A stretch of DNA of 64,000 bases, from positions 558,001 to 622,000 of the forward strand of contig JACAAK010000006.1 in assembly GCA_025093985.1 (NCBI GenBank). Direction: 5' to 3'. Position numbers and translations under genes: made by a program. Below are positions 10,902-22,023 of the stretch, piece after piece. The stretch's first letter is position 1; each line of letters starts with the position of its first letter. Under the pieces are notes generated by a model. The model was not told the origin of the DNA and made no database searches. It saw only the letters and a program-made list of their open reading frames with translations. This stretch comes from Calvatia gigantea (lineage: Eukaryota; Basidiomycota; Agaricomycetes; Agaricales; Lycoperdaceae).

Positions 10902-13250
10902 ATGAATCCACTCAAACGATTCTACAGGATAGTCTTATGTTGCTTCCTTCCATTCGACCCGGGTGAGTCTGTGGGTCCGGATCTCCAGATCCTTCGTTCA
11001 ACTTATTTCTATCCTGCCGGCATCAGCTAGAGAAACCTTGCCATCTCACCCCGACAGATCATCTCTTCCCTCTCAAGAGCCCCCTGGGGCCATCAAAAAC
11101 GCGCCTCCAACCCCTCAATACGCAGATGCGCACGTAACCCGAAGCGCAACAAACGCACATCCAGCAGGTGAGTGCTATCAAGGTCTTCACGAGTGCCTTT
11201 TCCTATTAGCGCTCTGTAGGCGTATCGAAAGTCAGTTATCTCGAAAATGCAAGCGACTTTGTCATTCATAACCCGATTATGGGGAAAAACATCTCGATAA
11301 CCCATAATCACGCAAGTATCAATGGTGAACGTCTGACCCTAAACGCGCGGACCAACGTTAACACAAATAATGATCCCAGTTCTAGAGAAAATGCTCCCGC
11401 ACATTCTCTCAGGAGCCAAGTATGGTTCTGATGCCCGTGATTCACCTCCTCAATGTCATCCTGGAACTCGAACTCAGATCTTGCAAGGCGTTCAGATGCG
11501 CGTCCATGATCCAGACCTGGCAACGAGGATGGTTTGGATTTACGGACCGGCCGGTGTGGGCAAATCAGCGATCATGCAAACCCTTGCAGAAGCCGAGGCA
11601 TCACGGAATGCAACCTCCACGGCGCTGTTCTTTTCACGCCTGAATGAACATGATGACCCAAAGAAGGCCTTCCCTACTCTCGCATATGGCCTCGCTGCAC
11701 TCAACTCGGACTATCGGCGTTACATTGGGAAGAGGCTTGTGCGCGATCCCACTTTCTTAGCGACATCCATAGACGAACAGTTTCAGCGTCTCTTCGTCAC
11801 TCCTTTTCTCACTCCTCCCGCCGATGATCATATCAGCTTTGGTTCCCAACGATGGATCATTTTCTTGGATGGTCTAGACGAGTGTCGCGGCGAGAAAGAG
11901 AGGATTAGGATAGTGGACCTGATCCGCAACTCTATGCTTCACTGTGCGATGTTCACTCTGTTTATCTGGGTCATCGCGAGCCGACCTGAAGCGCATCTGC
12001 AGACACAATTCACAAAAGTTAAGAACGACGTTGGGGCATATTGGGAATTGGAGGTGCCTCTCGACTCCGACCAAAGTTCGCGGGACGTCGAATACTACCT
12101 ACACGGAAAGTTTTTAGAGATGCGTGAACAGCGCCCCGACTGTATCCCTCATCACTGGCCCTCTGAGACCGATTTCCTGACTCTTGCACGTGGGTCGTCT
12201 GGATTATTTGTCTTTGCCTCGACATTAGTGGAATACCTTCTTGGCGGAGATCCTCGTATTCGTCTCAAGCAAGTCGTGGCTTTAATTGAAAGATCACAGG
12301 ATGAAACAGCCGACCTCCAGTAGAATCCATTCGCGACGCTCGACTTGTTGTACACCCAAATCATATCCGACGTTCCCAAAGAGGTTCTTTCTACCACGAT
12401 GCACCTCCTAGGATTCTACCTCATCGAAGCTGCTCTGAACCTCTCCTCGGAACCTGCCCCGCTCCTTATAGCTAGCAACATCCTGGGGTTGGGCCAATAT
12501 GCGACTTATGCTGCTTTGCGCAACCTGCATTCGGTTCTCGCATTGCCACCCTCCGACAAGGCAGGTGATCAACCCATCCGGTTTCTTCATGCTTCATTTT
12601 CCGAGTTTGTCATGGATGCCTCTCGTTCTGGAATCTATTCTATCGACCAGAGCCGGGAGGTCACTTATGTATGGTGCCACCATATGGAGATCCTTCGTCG
12701 GTATGGAATCAACCGCAGTAAGTCAACTTATCCGCTTTCCCATATTGTCATTGAAAATCGCGTAGCCCATACCGATGTTCACCTTTACTGGCCGCCTGCT
12801 AATAATCCACCGAAAACGCAGACTATGCTGCTGGGAGCTGCCCGGCATTGGTGGGTGACAGCTCTTATCGAGTTCGGGATGTCATCTCCTAAGAAGCACG
12901 ACGATGTCCACCTTTTGATTGATCACTCGTCGCTGGCTGAGGCTTTCCGGGAGTTGGGTCCAATTGTATTATTTGGTATCAAGGGACGGTTACCCCCAAC
13001 GCCCATGTGGGGTTTTTTGACTTGGGAGGCCACTAACGTATGCGATCCTTTGGTTTCGACAGGAATGCAAGGCTAATGTTTCCTTGGTCTAGCCTTCACC
13101 TGAGTTTGACATGGAAGCCCGATCGATATCCCAGGACGCGAGTGACGGCATGCTCCCAAACTTGACGACGACAGGTTCGGAGGGTAAATTTCTTGCAAGG
13201 TCTCCACCACAACCCGCTCTAACTTGTCGTAGACCAACTGCAAGCCGGTT
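10902..13250 (+). pseudogene. NACHT-type NLR-like gene, copy D, one internal stop, 3' truncated
   Basis: The start ATG at 10902 (MNPLKRFYR) has the same upstream sequence as copy B. Leader exons follow with the YLENASDFVIHNPIMG motif (about 11235-11280). The NACHT exon from about 11375 is the best preserved in the cluster. It has CHPGTR, P-loop GPAGVGKSAIMQTL (about 11550), Walker B FLDGLDECRGEKE (about 11860) and IWVIASRPEAH (about 11965). The frame is broken only by an in-frame TAG at 12321-12323, in DLQ*NPF where copies A, B and E read on. It then continues in the same frame to about 12720 and on through the next exon (HLYWPPANNPPK, HLLIDHSSLAEAFRELG). The final C-terminal exons are missing: after a donor-like GTATGC at about 13039 the sequence merges into the leader of copy E. 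It may be expressed as a shortened protein. I infer it is a recent pseudogene. Confidence 0.8.
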
Positions 13251-13329
13251 CCAAGCATGCAAGTAATTCTGCCATCAATCAGCCAACGATAGGAGAGAAC
13301 ACCGAGACAACTCATCCTGAAAATTTCGA

Positions 13330-15521
13330 TGGTTAGTGTCAGACCCACTGTCGCTCAGGCTAACACTAACCAAACTAATGATCCAAGTTCCTGGGGAAAA
13401 TGCTCCAATATGTTATCTCGGACGCACAATATGATTCCTCTGCTCGTGATTACTCCCCTCGGTGTCATCCCGGCACTCGGGTTGAGATTTTCGAGAGCAT
13501 TCAAACTCAGATTCACGACGTTAACCTGGAAACGAGAATAATCTGGGTTTATGGACCAGCAGGCATTGGCAAATCATCATGCAAACCCTTGCCGAAGTTG
13601 AAGCCTCCCACGGCACAACCTTTGCAGCGCTGTTCTTTTCCCGCCCCAACGAACGTGACAATCCCCAGAAAGCCTTCACTACTCTTGCTTATGGCTTTGC
13701 TGTACGCAACCCGGAGTACCGGCATTACATTGAGGAGTGCCTCGAGTGTGATCCCAGCTTCCTAATGAAATCCATGGACGAGCAGTTCCGGTGCCTCTTC
13801 GTCGTCCCTTTCGCCGAGAAGCATGTCAATTTTGGTTCCCAGCGTTGGATTGTATTAGTGGACGGCTTGAATGAATGTCGGGGCATGGAAGAACAGTGTA
13901 GGGTGGTGGACCTGGTACACTATTCCATTCTCAACCATGCGACATCCACTCCCTTTATTTGGATTATTGCGAGCCGACCTGAAGTGCATCTGCGGACACA
14001 ATTCGCAAAAGTTAACGATGTTGGGGGTTTTTGGCAGCTGGAGGTGCCTGTTGACTCCGAGGAAAGTTCACAAGACGTCGAAAAATATTTACACGGAAAG
14101 TTTTGGGAGATGCATAAACAGTACCCCGATTCCATACCTCGTCATTGGCCTTCTGAAACTGAATTCTTGACGCTTTCGCGCGCGTCGTCCGGATTGTTCA
14201 TTTTTGCCTCGACGCTAGTGGAATACCTTCTTGGTGGGGACCCCATTATTCGCCTCAAGCGTGTCGTTACCCTGATGGAGAATAGGGATCAGACAAACGA
14301 CCTCACGCAAAATCCATTCGAGACGCTTGATTTGCTGTACACCCTGATCATATCTGGTGTTCCCGAAGAGGACCTTTCTACTGCGATGCACCTCCTTGGG
14401 TTCTACCTCGTCAATACTACCCTGGACCTTTTTCCTATGCCGACCCCACTTTTGATAGCAGGTAACATCCTGGAGTCGGAACAACGTGTGACTCACGCTG
14501 CTTTGCACAACCTGCGTTCAGTTCTGCAATTACCACCCCCCGATAAAGCACATACCCAACCTGTCCGCTTTCGTCATGCTTCGTTTCCTGATTTCTTCAA
14601 GGACGCCTCTCGCTCTCAACGCTATTTTATTAACTGGAGCCAAGAGGCCACCCATGTGTGGCAATGTTGTACAAGAATTCTTTATCAATATTCAGCCAAC
14701 CATCGTAAGCTAGGCCATTTCGAATCTATTCACATTATCACTGAGAACGGTGATAGCACGTACCGACATCAGCCTTTATTGGCCAACTAGTGACCCTTCA
14801 GAAAAACTGGTTGTCCAATTCATTCTGTTGGGGTATGCCTTCCAGTGGTGGCAAGGGATACTTGTCAAATTCTGGGGGCGCTCTTCTGAAAAGTCTCCCG
14901 TGATCCGACCCTCAATTGACCACATTTTCTTGATTGATACTGTCCAAAAATTGGGTCCACATATATTCGTCAATACAGACTGGCCGGAACACCTGATAAT
15001 CCGTTTTTTAAATTGGTTGGACAACGATGTAGGCAACTCTAACAACGGGGACAACAGGGACTGATCTAACTTTTGCTTTTGCTTTATTTACATAGGCTCC
15101 CTCTGAGCTTCGAGATCGTTTCCTAGTTGGGCGATTTCCTCTCGGTGAAATTGACACAGGCCGGCTATTCAGATCCTTGTGTAGCCAGCACTGGTGCATG
15201 GCGCTGAGAGGGTCAGAGTCATTCTTTACCCTCGACAATGTTGATTTGACTGCTATCAGGGTATGTTAAATGATGGAAGGATTGCTCCGAGACTCAAGAA
15301 TCATTTTTCAGAATTTCAGTGTTTCTCGGTCGGCCGAGGCGAAAGAAACTCTTTGGAACCCATCTAGTAAGCTAGGGGAATTGGTATGGGCGGAAACAGC
15401 AGTTGTCAGGGTGGTTGGACTTGAGCCATCGAAGTACTGTATTCTGGTTGGGCCAATCTTCAAAGGTGAAGAAACGACATACTATATTCTTCCGTATGCG
15501 GATGACGTTGTATCGGTGTAG
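13330..15521 (+). pseudogene. NACHT-type NLR-like pseudogene, copy E
   Basis: No exon 1 is seen. A leader-like stretch (about 13215-13330) precedes the NACHT exon (MLQYVISDAQYDS at 13400, CHPGTR). The P-loop GPAGIGKSS is followed at about 13576 by a 4-base deletion compared with copy D, which shifts the frame. From 13579 a new frame of about 400 codons runs uninterrupted, with Walker B written VDGLNECRG (Asn where other copies have Asp) and IWIIASRPEVH. The C-terminal exons are complete: ISLYWPTSD..., then APSELRDRFLVGRFPLGEID after an intron at about 15030-15094, then AETAVVRVVGLEPSKYCILV, ending YILPYADDVVSV with TAG at 15519-15521. The C-terminal two thirds is fully open, and a shorter protein from the ATG at 13579 without a P-loop is conceivable. 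Confidence 0.8.
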
Positions 15522-15901
15522 CTTTCAGCTGTGATAAATTCTTTTCTCTGATTCCATGAGTTATCCTAACCACTTCAGTTTTGCATTGTTTGCATTCATC
15601 GCAATCATAATTACTTGCAGCGCCGTACCTTCGGTTTTCGCTTGCCGGACGTGAGTTAGTTGGGAAGGAGCCCACCACCCTACCATTCCTCAGTCTCCCA
15701 CCCAGGCTGTCCATATAAGATATGATACTTGTGCGAGCATTCACCATAGGTATGTATCACCTCAAATTTCTCACTACTTGAAAAAGGCTTTGACCCATTT
15801 CACCCAAGAAACATCCAGTTTATTTCCTCATCCACGGAGAAAGCACAAATTAAGACTACTAGTAAAGAGCAGTGACGCCTATCTAAATTCCCTCCCACCC
15901 A
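15522..15901. other. Intergenic spacer between NACHT E and YIF1
   Basis: This is the shared 3' region of two convergent genes. It resembles the spacers after copy A (1456-1594) and after the remnant at 9113, for example in the CCACGGAGAAAGCACAAATTA stretch. No gene is seen. Confidence 0.5.
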
Positions 15902-17329
15902 TCAAATGCGAACAAGAACAGCCATATAAAGAATCTGAAAAACGGCCTCGAAGAACAGGAACGTGATCCTTCTCCGACGTTGCGCGGGGTTCACAGTGGC
16001 AGTTGTTGTTGGATTAGGGTTTGTCGAGATAGATATTGAGGGGTCCGGGAGAACGACAGAGCGTAGTGAACGAAGCTTAAAAACAGCACCTATTCAGACA
16101 AGGTGAGGTAAAGGAGTTGGAAGTACGACTTACGAGGAAGAATGCGTTGGCGAGGAAGGAGTAGATGAAGACGAGGGTCCATAAGGGACCGGAGAATCCG
16201 AGAAAGCCGGCCGCGATGGTAAGAATCACGCTGGAAAGCAGGAAAGAAGTTTCAGTGACAGGTGGAGCGGGTGAAGAGGGTGGGTCCGCGTACCCGACAA
16301 ATTTGTACCCTCCGTAAGCGATCAAGTCAACGACTTGGCTCGACCCTTGGATGTTCAAGAAGTAGCATCCGAGCTTGACGAAGACAAAGTCTAGTAGGAC
16401 AACTGCAAGTGCTCGCGAAGCACTCTCGCCCAAAATCTGTAATGGGTGTCAGCTTGGATAACACGTGTGTGGTGACGAAGAGCGCGTACTTTGGGGTTGA
16501 AGTTTTTCTCCAGACCTTTGTGAATGGCTGTCAATAGGATATATGTCACGATAGCCATGACTGCAAAAAGAGGTTAAGCGGAGGACCCGGAAATGTATTG
16601 CGCTCAATATGACTTGCCTGGGATATATAAGTCTGGGCTGTTAATATCCTCTCTAGGAGGCTGCCATTCACTTTGGCCATTCTCCGTTCTCCTCGTCTTC
16701 CTTGCCCAAGGTTTATGTGTCCAAGGGAACAGGATAAGCCTGAGCTTGTGCATGACATACGAATTGGAAACGTTGAAGTGGTATTTCAAATTCGTGGACG
16801 GGAAGAGCGTACCGAACTGTTCGCCTCAAAAGGTTAACATTGCATAACGAAAATAGGCATTTGAAAAGCTCACGTTCCGCTGCATATATTCCTGCCCCGC
16901 TGCAACTGCACTGTGACCAAGCTGCATCCCCAACTGCGCCGTCGCCCCATCAATACCCCATGCCCCAAAGTCCGGAGCAGGTATGCCACTGCCATTTCCC
17001 GCATGACCACCGTTTGCAGGAGCCATGCTCCCTGCTAGTGGCGCATTAGCGTGGCTTGTGTGGTGATATCCCGGCTGCGAATGTAACGGCTGCTGGTGGG
17101 GTTGATTATGACCGAATGGACTGGTATACGCTGGTACCTGCGCAGGAATATGGCCGTATCCCTGCATAGGTGGAACCCCGTGTTGTTGTTGTTGTGGGCC
17201 CGGTGAGGATGAATACCGTTGGTATCCCTGCGGAGAAACTGGTGTTGAGGGAGGTTCCGGGATATATGCGGGGTGTGTTGGTACGGGGTGTCTTAGCGGA
17301 GGCGGAGACTGGGAGTGAAATTGTGACAT
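15902..17329 (-). CDS. YIF1: YIF1 family membrane protein (Hrf1), intact copy
   Basis: YIF1 works with YIP1 in vesicle transport between ER and Golgi; it is an integral membrane protein with a cytosolic N-terminus. The start is at 17329 (MSQFHSQSPPPLRHP). The first exon codes a Pro/Gln-rich stretch ending ATAQLGMQLGHSAVAAGQEY, a hallmark of the family. The next exon holds the motif LILFPWTHKPW and DINSPDLYIP. Membrane exons follow (MAIVTYILLTAIHKGLEKNF; AVVLLDFVFVKLGCYFLN; VILTIAAGFLGFSGPLWTLV; FLFFEAVFQILYMAVLVRI), with TGA at 15902-15904. All frames join cleanly. The intron after DLYIP has a GC donor (CCAG/GCAAGT), an accepted but rare class. Two broken copies of the gene lie at 1595-3334 and 9290-9800. 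This is probably the ancestral locus, next to UTP22. Confidence 0.9.
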
Positions 17330-17533
17330 CCTCGTTTTTACTGTTGAGCGCAGTAATTCTCAGTGTTAATGTAAGTTCTTCAGTGGACGTGTTGGGACGT
17401 GGAGCGTCCTGCACCCTCAAAAGTAAATAAATAATATTATATAATATTTTTAACAACGTTTATTTTTGGACAACGATCTTATTCACTAGCCCCATCCCGA
17501 GCCTCTCGATCTCGCTGAGGATAGCACCCCGGT
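17330..17533. promoter_or_regulatory. YIF1 upstream region and right edge of the duplicated unit
   Basis: The first 125 bp or so (to about 17455, including AAAAGTAAATAAATAATATT) match the sequence upstream of YIF1 pseudogene 1. The match stops before the UTP22 3' end, so the right border of the segmental duplication lies about here. No specific binding site was recognised. Confidence 0.5.
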
Positions 17534-20500
17534 TTAATGACACCCAGTCTTTGTCTTTGCTCTTCTCACCTCCCTATGCCTATCGTGAGCATCGTCCTGG
17601 AAATAGATTTCAATGATGAGTGACTCACCTTACGGAGAGGTTCGCTAGAGAATCCCCCCAGAACCCTGAACGGCCGCGGCTGCGTTACACTGGGATCCCA
17701 AACTGCGCCGAAGCGGTCACCGCCATATGGGTCGCAAAATATTTTGAAAGTGTCCGCATACACTCTCTGGTTAAATTGATCAGCTATTCCTGCTAGGTTC
17801 AGGCGGAGACCTACCTGGAGGTCGTCGAAGAGCATTGTCGCGGGATCAAATCCAGGCCTGACACTCGCGTCGTGTGCCTCTAACATCTTATTCGCATATT
17901 TACCCCGTTTCGTTAAAAATTCTGGGTTGACAGTAACACCGTGCAGATAACGAGGCAATACACTTGGCTCGAGGTGTATCACGAAATCGTAATCGTCTGT
18001 CGGGTGGATGAATAAGGCCTAAAGCGTACCCTAAGTCAGTACCGATGTGGCGTCCTCAGAAAGAAACAGGGTTCCGTACCTGCATGTTAATATTTCCCCG
18101 CTCAATATTCTGCAAGTAATCCCAAGTAGCCTGCGCGAGTGTCTTGATCCTGCGTGCCACAACCACATCCGGACCATCGCTTGTCCACATCTTCCCCTCC
18201 TTATCAAAGTCCGTAGAAACTGTCCATGCACTCGTACCCGACGCTTTTACTTCCTTCCCCTCTGACTTTCCATTCACATTCTTCCCTTTCGCATTTTCCA
18301 CACCTTCCGCTGCCTCGCCCCCCTCTCCGTCCTCAGCTGGGTTCTGGTTTTGATCCTGTGTCACCCCGTACAAAGGCACGTAAACACCTTCCTCCCATTT
18401 CCATTCCCTCAAAAGCTGCACCACACATGCAAACCCCCGTTCCTTACTACCCGGCACACCAGGCTGTTTTATTGCAGCATCAGAATCCACATCCATCGCA
18501 ACGTACTTCCCATCCTCGCCCACAAACACTTTTGCACAGATCAACTCTACCGCCTCCTCGCTCACCCTTCCGGGACCAAGCACCCAATGGGCTGCTAGCC
18601 ACCGTTTGACGAGACGTACCGTACCCGCATATGCTGAGTATCGGTGACAGAGTGCTGCTATGGCACGATGGTGCCTTGGTCCATGGATGAATCGTCGAGT
18701 GTAAACCTCTTTGGCGGATACGGCGTCGTGGTATTCCTTCCCCTTTTGTGGTTTCTCTTTGTGCATAGGTTTGATATGCGGGAGGAGTTTGTCTTGTCCT
18801 GAGATGATACGATCCAGTAACACCGCCTCACGGGAGTTCCAGATCCGAATCGCGAATGCCCACCCCTCAGGCGTGATAACCTCCAAAAAGGATTGATCGA
18901 GAGTGAGGTTGTTTTCATGGATCCCGTCCCCGATGACCACGCGCGCTTTGAGCCCAGGGGTAGTTTTCATCAACCCTTCTCCAACTTTCTCGAAAAACGC
19001 GAGCTTGATCTTTTGTATGGCTTTGAGGTCGTCTGGCCATTTTGAAGATTTTTCAAACTCGACAATGAGGTCCATGTGTGGGAGGTATCGTGCGGTTTCT
19101 GGTAAGATTCCAGCCAAGGATTTTGGGAGAGGAACGGGTGCGAAAACACTCGTATACCGTAACGCCTCGCATACAGGGCTGATGTTGAGCGTCGCGAGTG
19201 GAAGTTCATCATCCAATTCCTTGATCGCTTTTACGAGTTCATCGAACGCCGTCAACGCGCTCTTATACCCCACAGGAAGCCCGCTGCTCAAATACACCTT
19301 CGACACCTCCTCAGGCAACCTAATCAGAGAATCGAAAGCAGATTGCCACCCGCATGCCGCGTCAGATTTGTCAGTGGAGCCAATGCCGAAATGGCGTTGA
19401 AGGAGGAATTGAACGATAAGACTGGGCACATGTGCGCGTTCGTCGGCGGTTTTCACGTCCCACACGACACTCTCTAAGATCCTCCCATCCTTGAACCTCC
19501 TTAACTCGGCTTTCTCGCCCCATAGTTCTCGGAAAGCGGCGATTAGGTCCTGGTCTGTTTCATCCGCTGCTGGGCCGTGGTCTACAAGTCGCGTTGCTTG
19601 TCGTGGGTGGTGTATGAGGCCGATGAATATCACGTTTGGAGTGCTTGGAAGCGCGTGATTGATGGGTCGTGGAGAGGGTGAAGGGTTAAGGATGGTGATG
19701 GCTTTCGTGCGATCACCGAGGCCTTTATGGAGGAGCTTGTCGATGGAGAGAAGGAGGGCGTTGAAAGCTGAGCCTTTGTCCATTGTTTCGTCGAGCAAGG
19801 GATTTCGTGGTTTAGCGTTAGTGAGATCTATCCTATTTCAAAAAATAAGTTACGGAAGGAGGGGCCGGAACGAAGGTAAGGCGAACCGAAGGATACTGTC
19901 AAATCGGGATGGGAGGTTGCGATGGTCTTTTAGGAACACCTCCGTGAAGGAGTCCCCAGAAATTGTAGTTTGATTGAGCGTTTCAATAGTCTCTGATGCT
20001 TCATAACGTAGCTAGACCTGGTGTCAGCCTTTGGTTGGGGAGGAGCAACTGGTAGATTTACCAATTCTAACGACCCACGGGGTACACTCGACAACATATT
20101 CACCAACGACGTCGAGTCCACAAACACCGTTTGTTGTTCAACATCGTATTCTTCAGGAGAAAACTACATGGAACGCACTCAACCTTCCGGTTGCAACAGC
20201 CTCAGAGGACAACACGCACCCGATGCCCTTTTGCAGACTTGACAAACACCGCCTCCGTCTCAAACTCGAACTTCGCTACGAGCAACCCAAGTCAATCTCC
20301 TCCCATCCCACACGGAACACCGAGCATGCAACGTACCCAAGAAATCCAGAGCAGCCTTAAACATCTGATACGAGCTCAACCCTCTCCCGAGTGCCTTCCT
20401 CTTCCCAAATTTACTCTTACCACCACCTTGCTCTTCGCCGAGAACAATCAAACTGACCACAGCACTCCACCACGCGCCTCGTCCTTCGAACCCACGTACG

Positions 20501-21916
20501 CACAGCTTGCCTTCAGCACCTTCAGAAAATCCTCTCTGATTGGCCCAAACGCGGAGAAGCGTGACGGCATCGCTAAATGCGGGTGATTCTTGTTTGAGAT
20601 TGTGTATGGAAAGAAGGTGGTGTCGGGGAGTGAATGCGCGTAGGAGAGCAGTGTTGTATGTTGGTGAGGGAATATGTCGCGGTTGAAGTTGTGCAGATGC
20701 AGAGGTACTGTCTGGTTGGGGCGAAGAGGAGGCAGAGAGGCGGAGGTTGGAGTGAGAGGGTGAGAGACGGTTGAGCGGTATTGGGCAGTTGTTGGATACG
20801 GTGGGTATTATGACCACTTTCGCATTTAGTTTTGTAAAATCCGTTAGGGAGTCGTCTGGAAGGGAAACAGTAGTTGTGTTAGGATGAAAGAGGAGAGGCA
20901 AGAGCGTTTTTCCCAACGCACCTTTTTGAGGTATAAGCACGAGGTTTGTCAATCGCGGGTCGCCAGAAAGCGACTCATATAAGACATCGACTTTCATCTG
21001 TTTCGATGACTCGATAGCGGCGGCTATCGCAGCCAAATAGAATGCCCGTTTCTGGAAAAAACGTCCATTGAGGTAATCTTTTTCCTGGAACATGTTCTGT
21101 GGGTACAACACTCAGAACACGACTGTTCACAAAACCAAAAGATTGGCTTCCAACTCACATCGGGCATTTCAACGGCAACATCCACCCCATACTTCAGCCC
21201 ATCCTTCTGTTTCACACTGACCTTGTTGGCCCAGCCGCCCACAAGCGTGATATCATTCGGAGGAGAATATCCGACTTTCCAGTTCGTCTCTTCTGTGGGT
21301 AGTGGTAGGGTGTATGGCACAGCGACACCTTTCCTTAGCATTTTACGCGCAGCCTCGAGAGGGTGCAGTTGCGATATTGATTGGATTGATAGAATGAATG
21401 TATGGAGGGAGAGCAGGAATCTGTCAAGTGGTGAGATTCTGGAAGGTTTGGGCCGGACATTTGGAAGTAGCGCGTCGATCTGGGCGTAAAGATACATATT
21501 AGGTGTATTCCAGACTAGAGGGCACAGAATGCAAACCTGGAGCTTGAATGAACTCGAGCGGAAAAGGTCTGCAGCATCTTTGATAACTCGCAGTTCCTCC
21601 CCGGTTGGCGGTCTGTTCGGTTTGTCACTGCTCCCTCCATGGTTTTCTTGAGGAGCCGTAATAGTAATCCCTGTGCCTGCCCATTCCTCTTCATCGCTTT
21701 GTACAGCGTCTGAGCCATGCAAACTTTCGTCATCAGTCGGTGGCTTGATTTTCGCGTTGGTCAGAGTCGGGATGCTCAGAAGACCCGTTCTCCTCAAGCC
21801 TTTGAACCTGTGGTCAAGAACCAACACCTGAGCATATATCAACAGATGATGTACTGATTTTGTACCTTGCGTGAGGTTGTTTTCTCTAATCTTTTGCGCT
21901 TGAGGTTGAGCGCCAT
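17534..21916 (-). CDS. UTP22: UTP22 / Nrap protein, U3 snoRNP (SSU processome) component
   Basis: Utp22 is part of the UTP-C module of the small-subunit processome and acts in nucleolar pre-18S rRNA processing. The predicted start is ATG 21916 (MALNLKRKRLEKTTSRK), followed by an intron and an acidic stretch (SDAVQSDEEEWAGTG). Recognisable Nrap blocks follow: LPLPTEETNWKVGYSPPND; RAFYLAAIAAAIES; RAFTPRHHLLSIHNLKQESP; AVTLLRVWANQRGFSEG; FVDSTSLVNMLSSVP; then a 580-codon exon with LWGEKAELRRFKDGRILESV, RFIHGPRHHRAIAALCHRYS and TVRLVKRWLAAHWVLG. The last exon codes FCDPYGGDRFGAVWDP and PFRVLGGF. Splicing into DDAHDRHREVR gives a stop at 17534; reading through gives one at 17566. Length and block order fit the family, and no lesion is visible. 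Nrap proteins carry inactive nucleotidyltransferase-like folds. Confidence 0.92.
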
Positions 21917-22023
21917 GATATGCAAGGCAAGAAAATTGTGCACAGCCACTGACATAAATTATTGATTACAACTTGCGGTAAGTACTCTACTCATCTAAGC
22001 CAATACAAAGATACATTTTAAAA

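Noticed and set aside
4521..13579. Programmed ribosomal frameshifting at the NACHT P-loop
   Set aside because: The three lesions differ in size (1, 2 and 4 bases) and position, and no slippery sequence is shared. Ordinary deletions explain them better.
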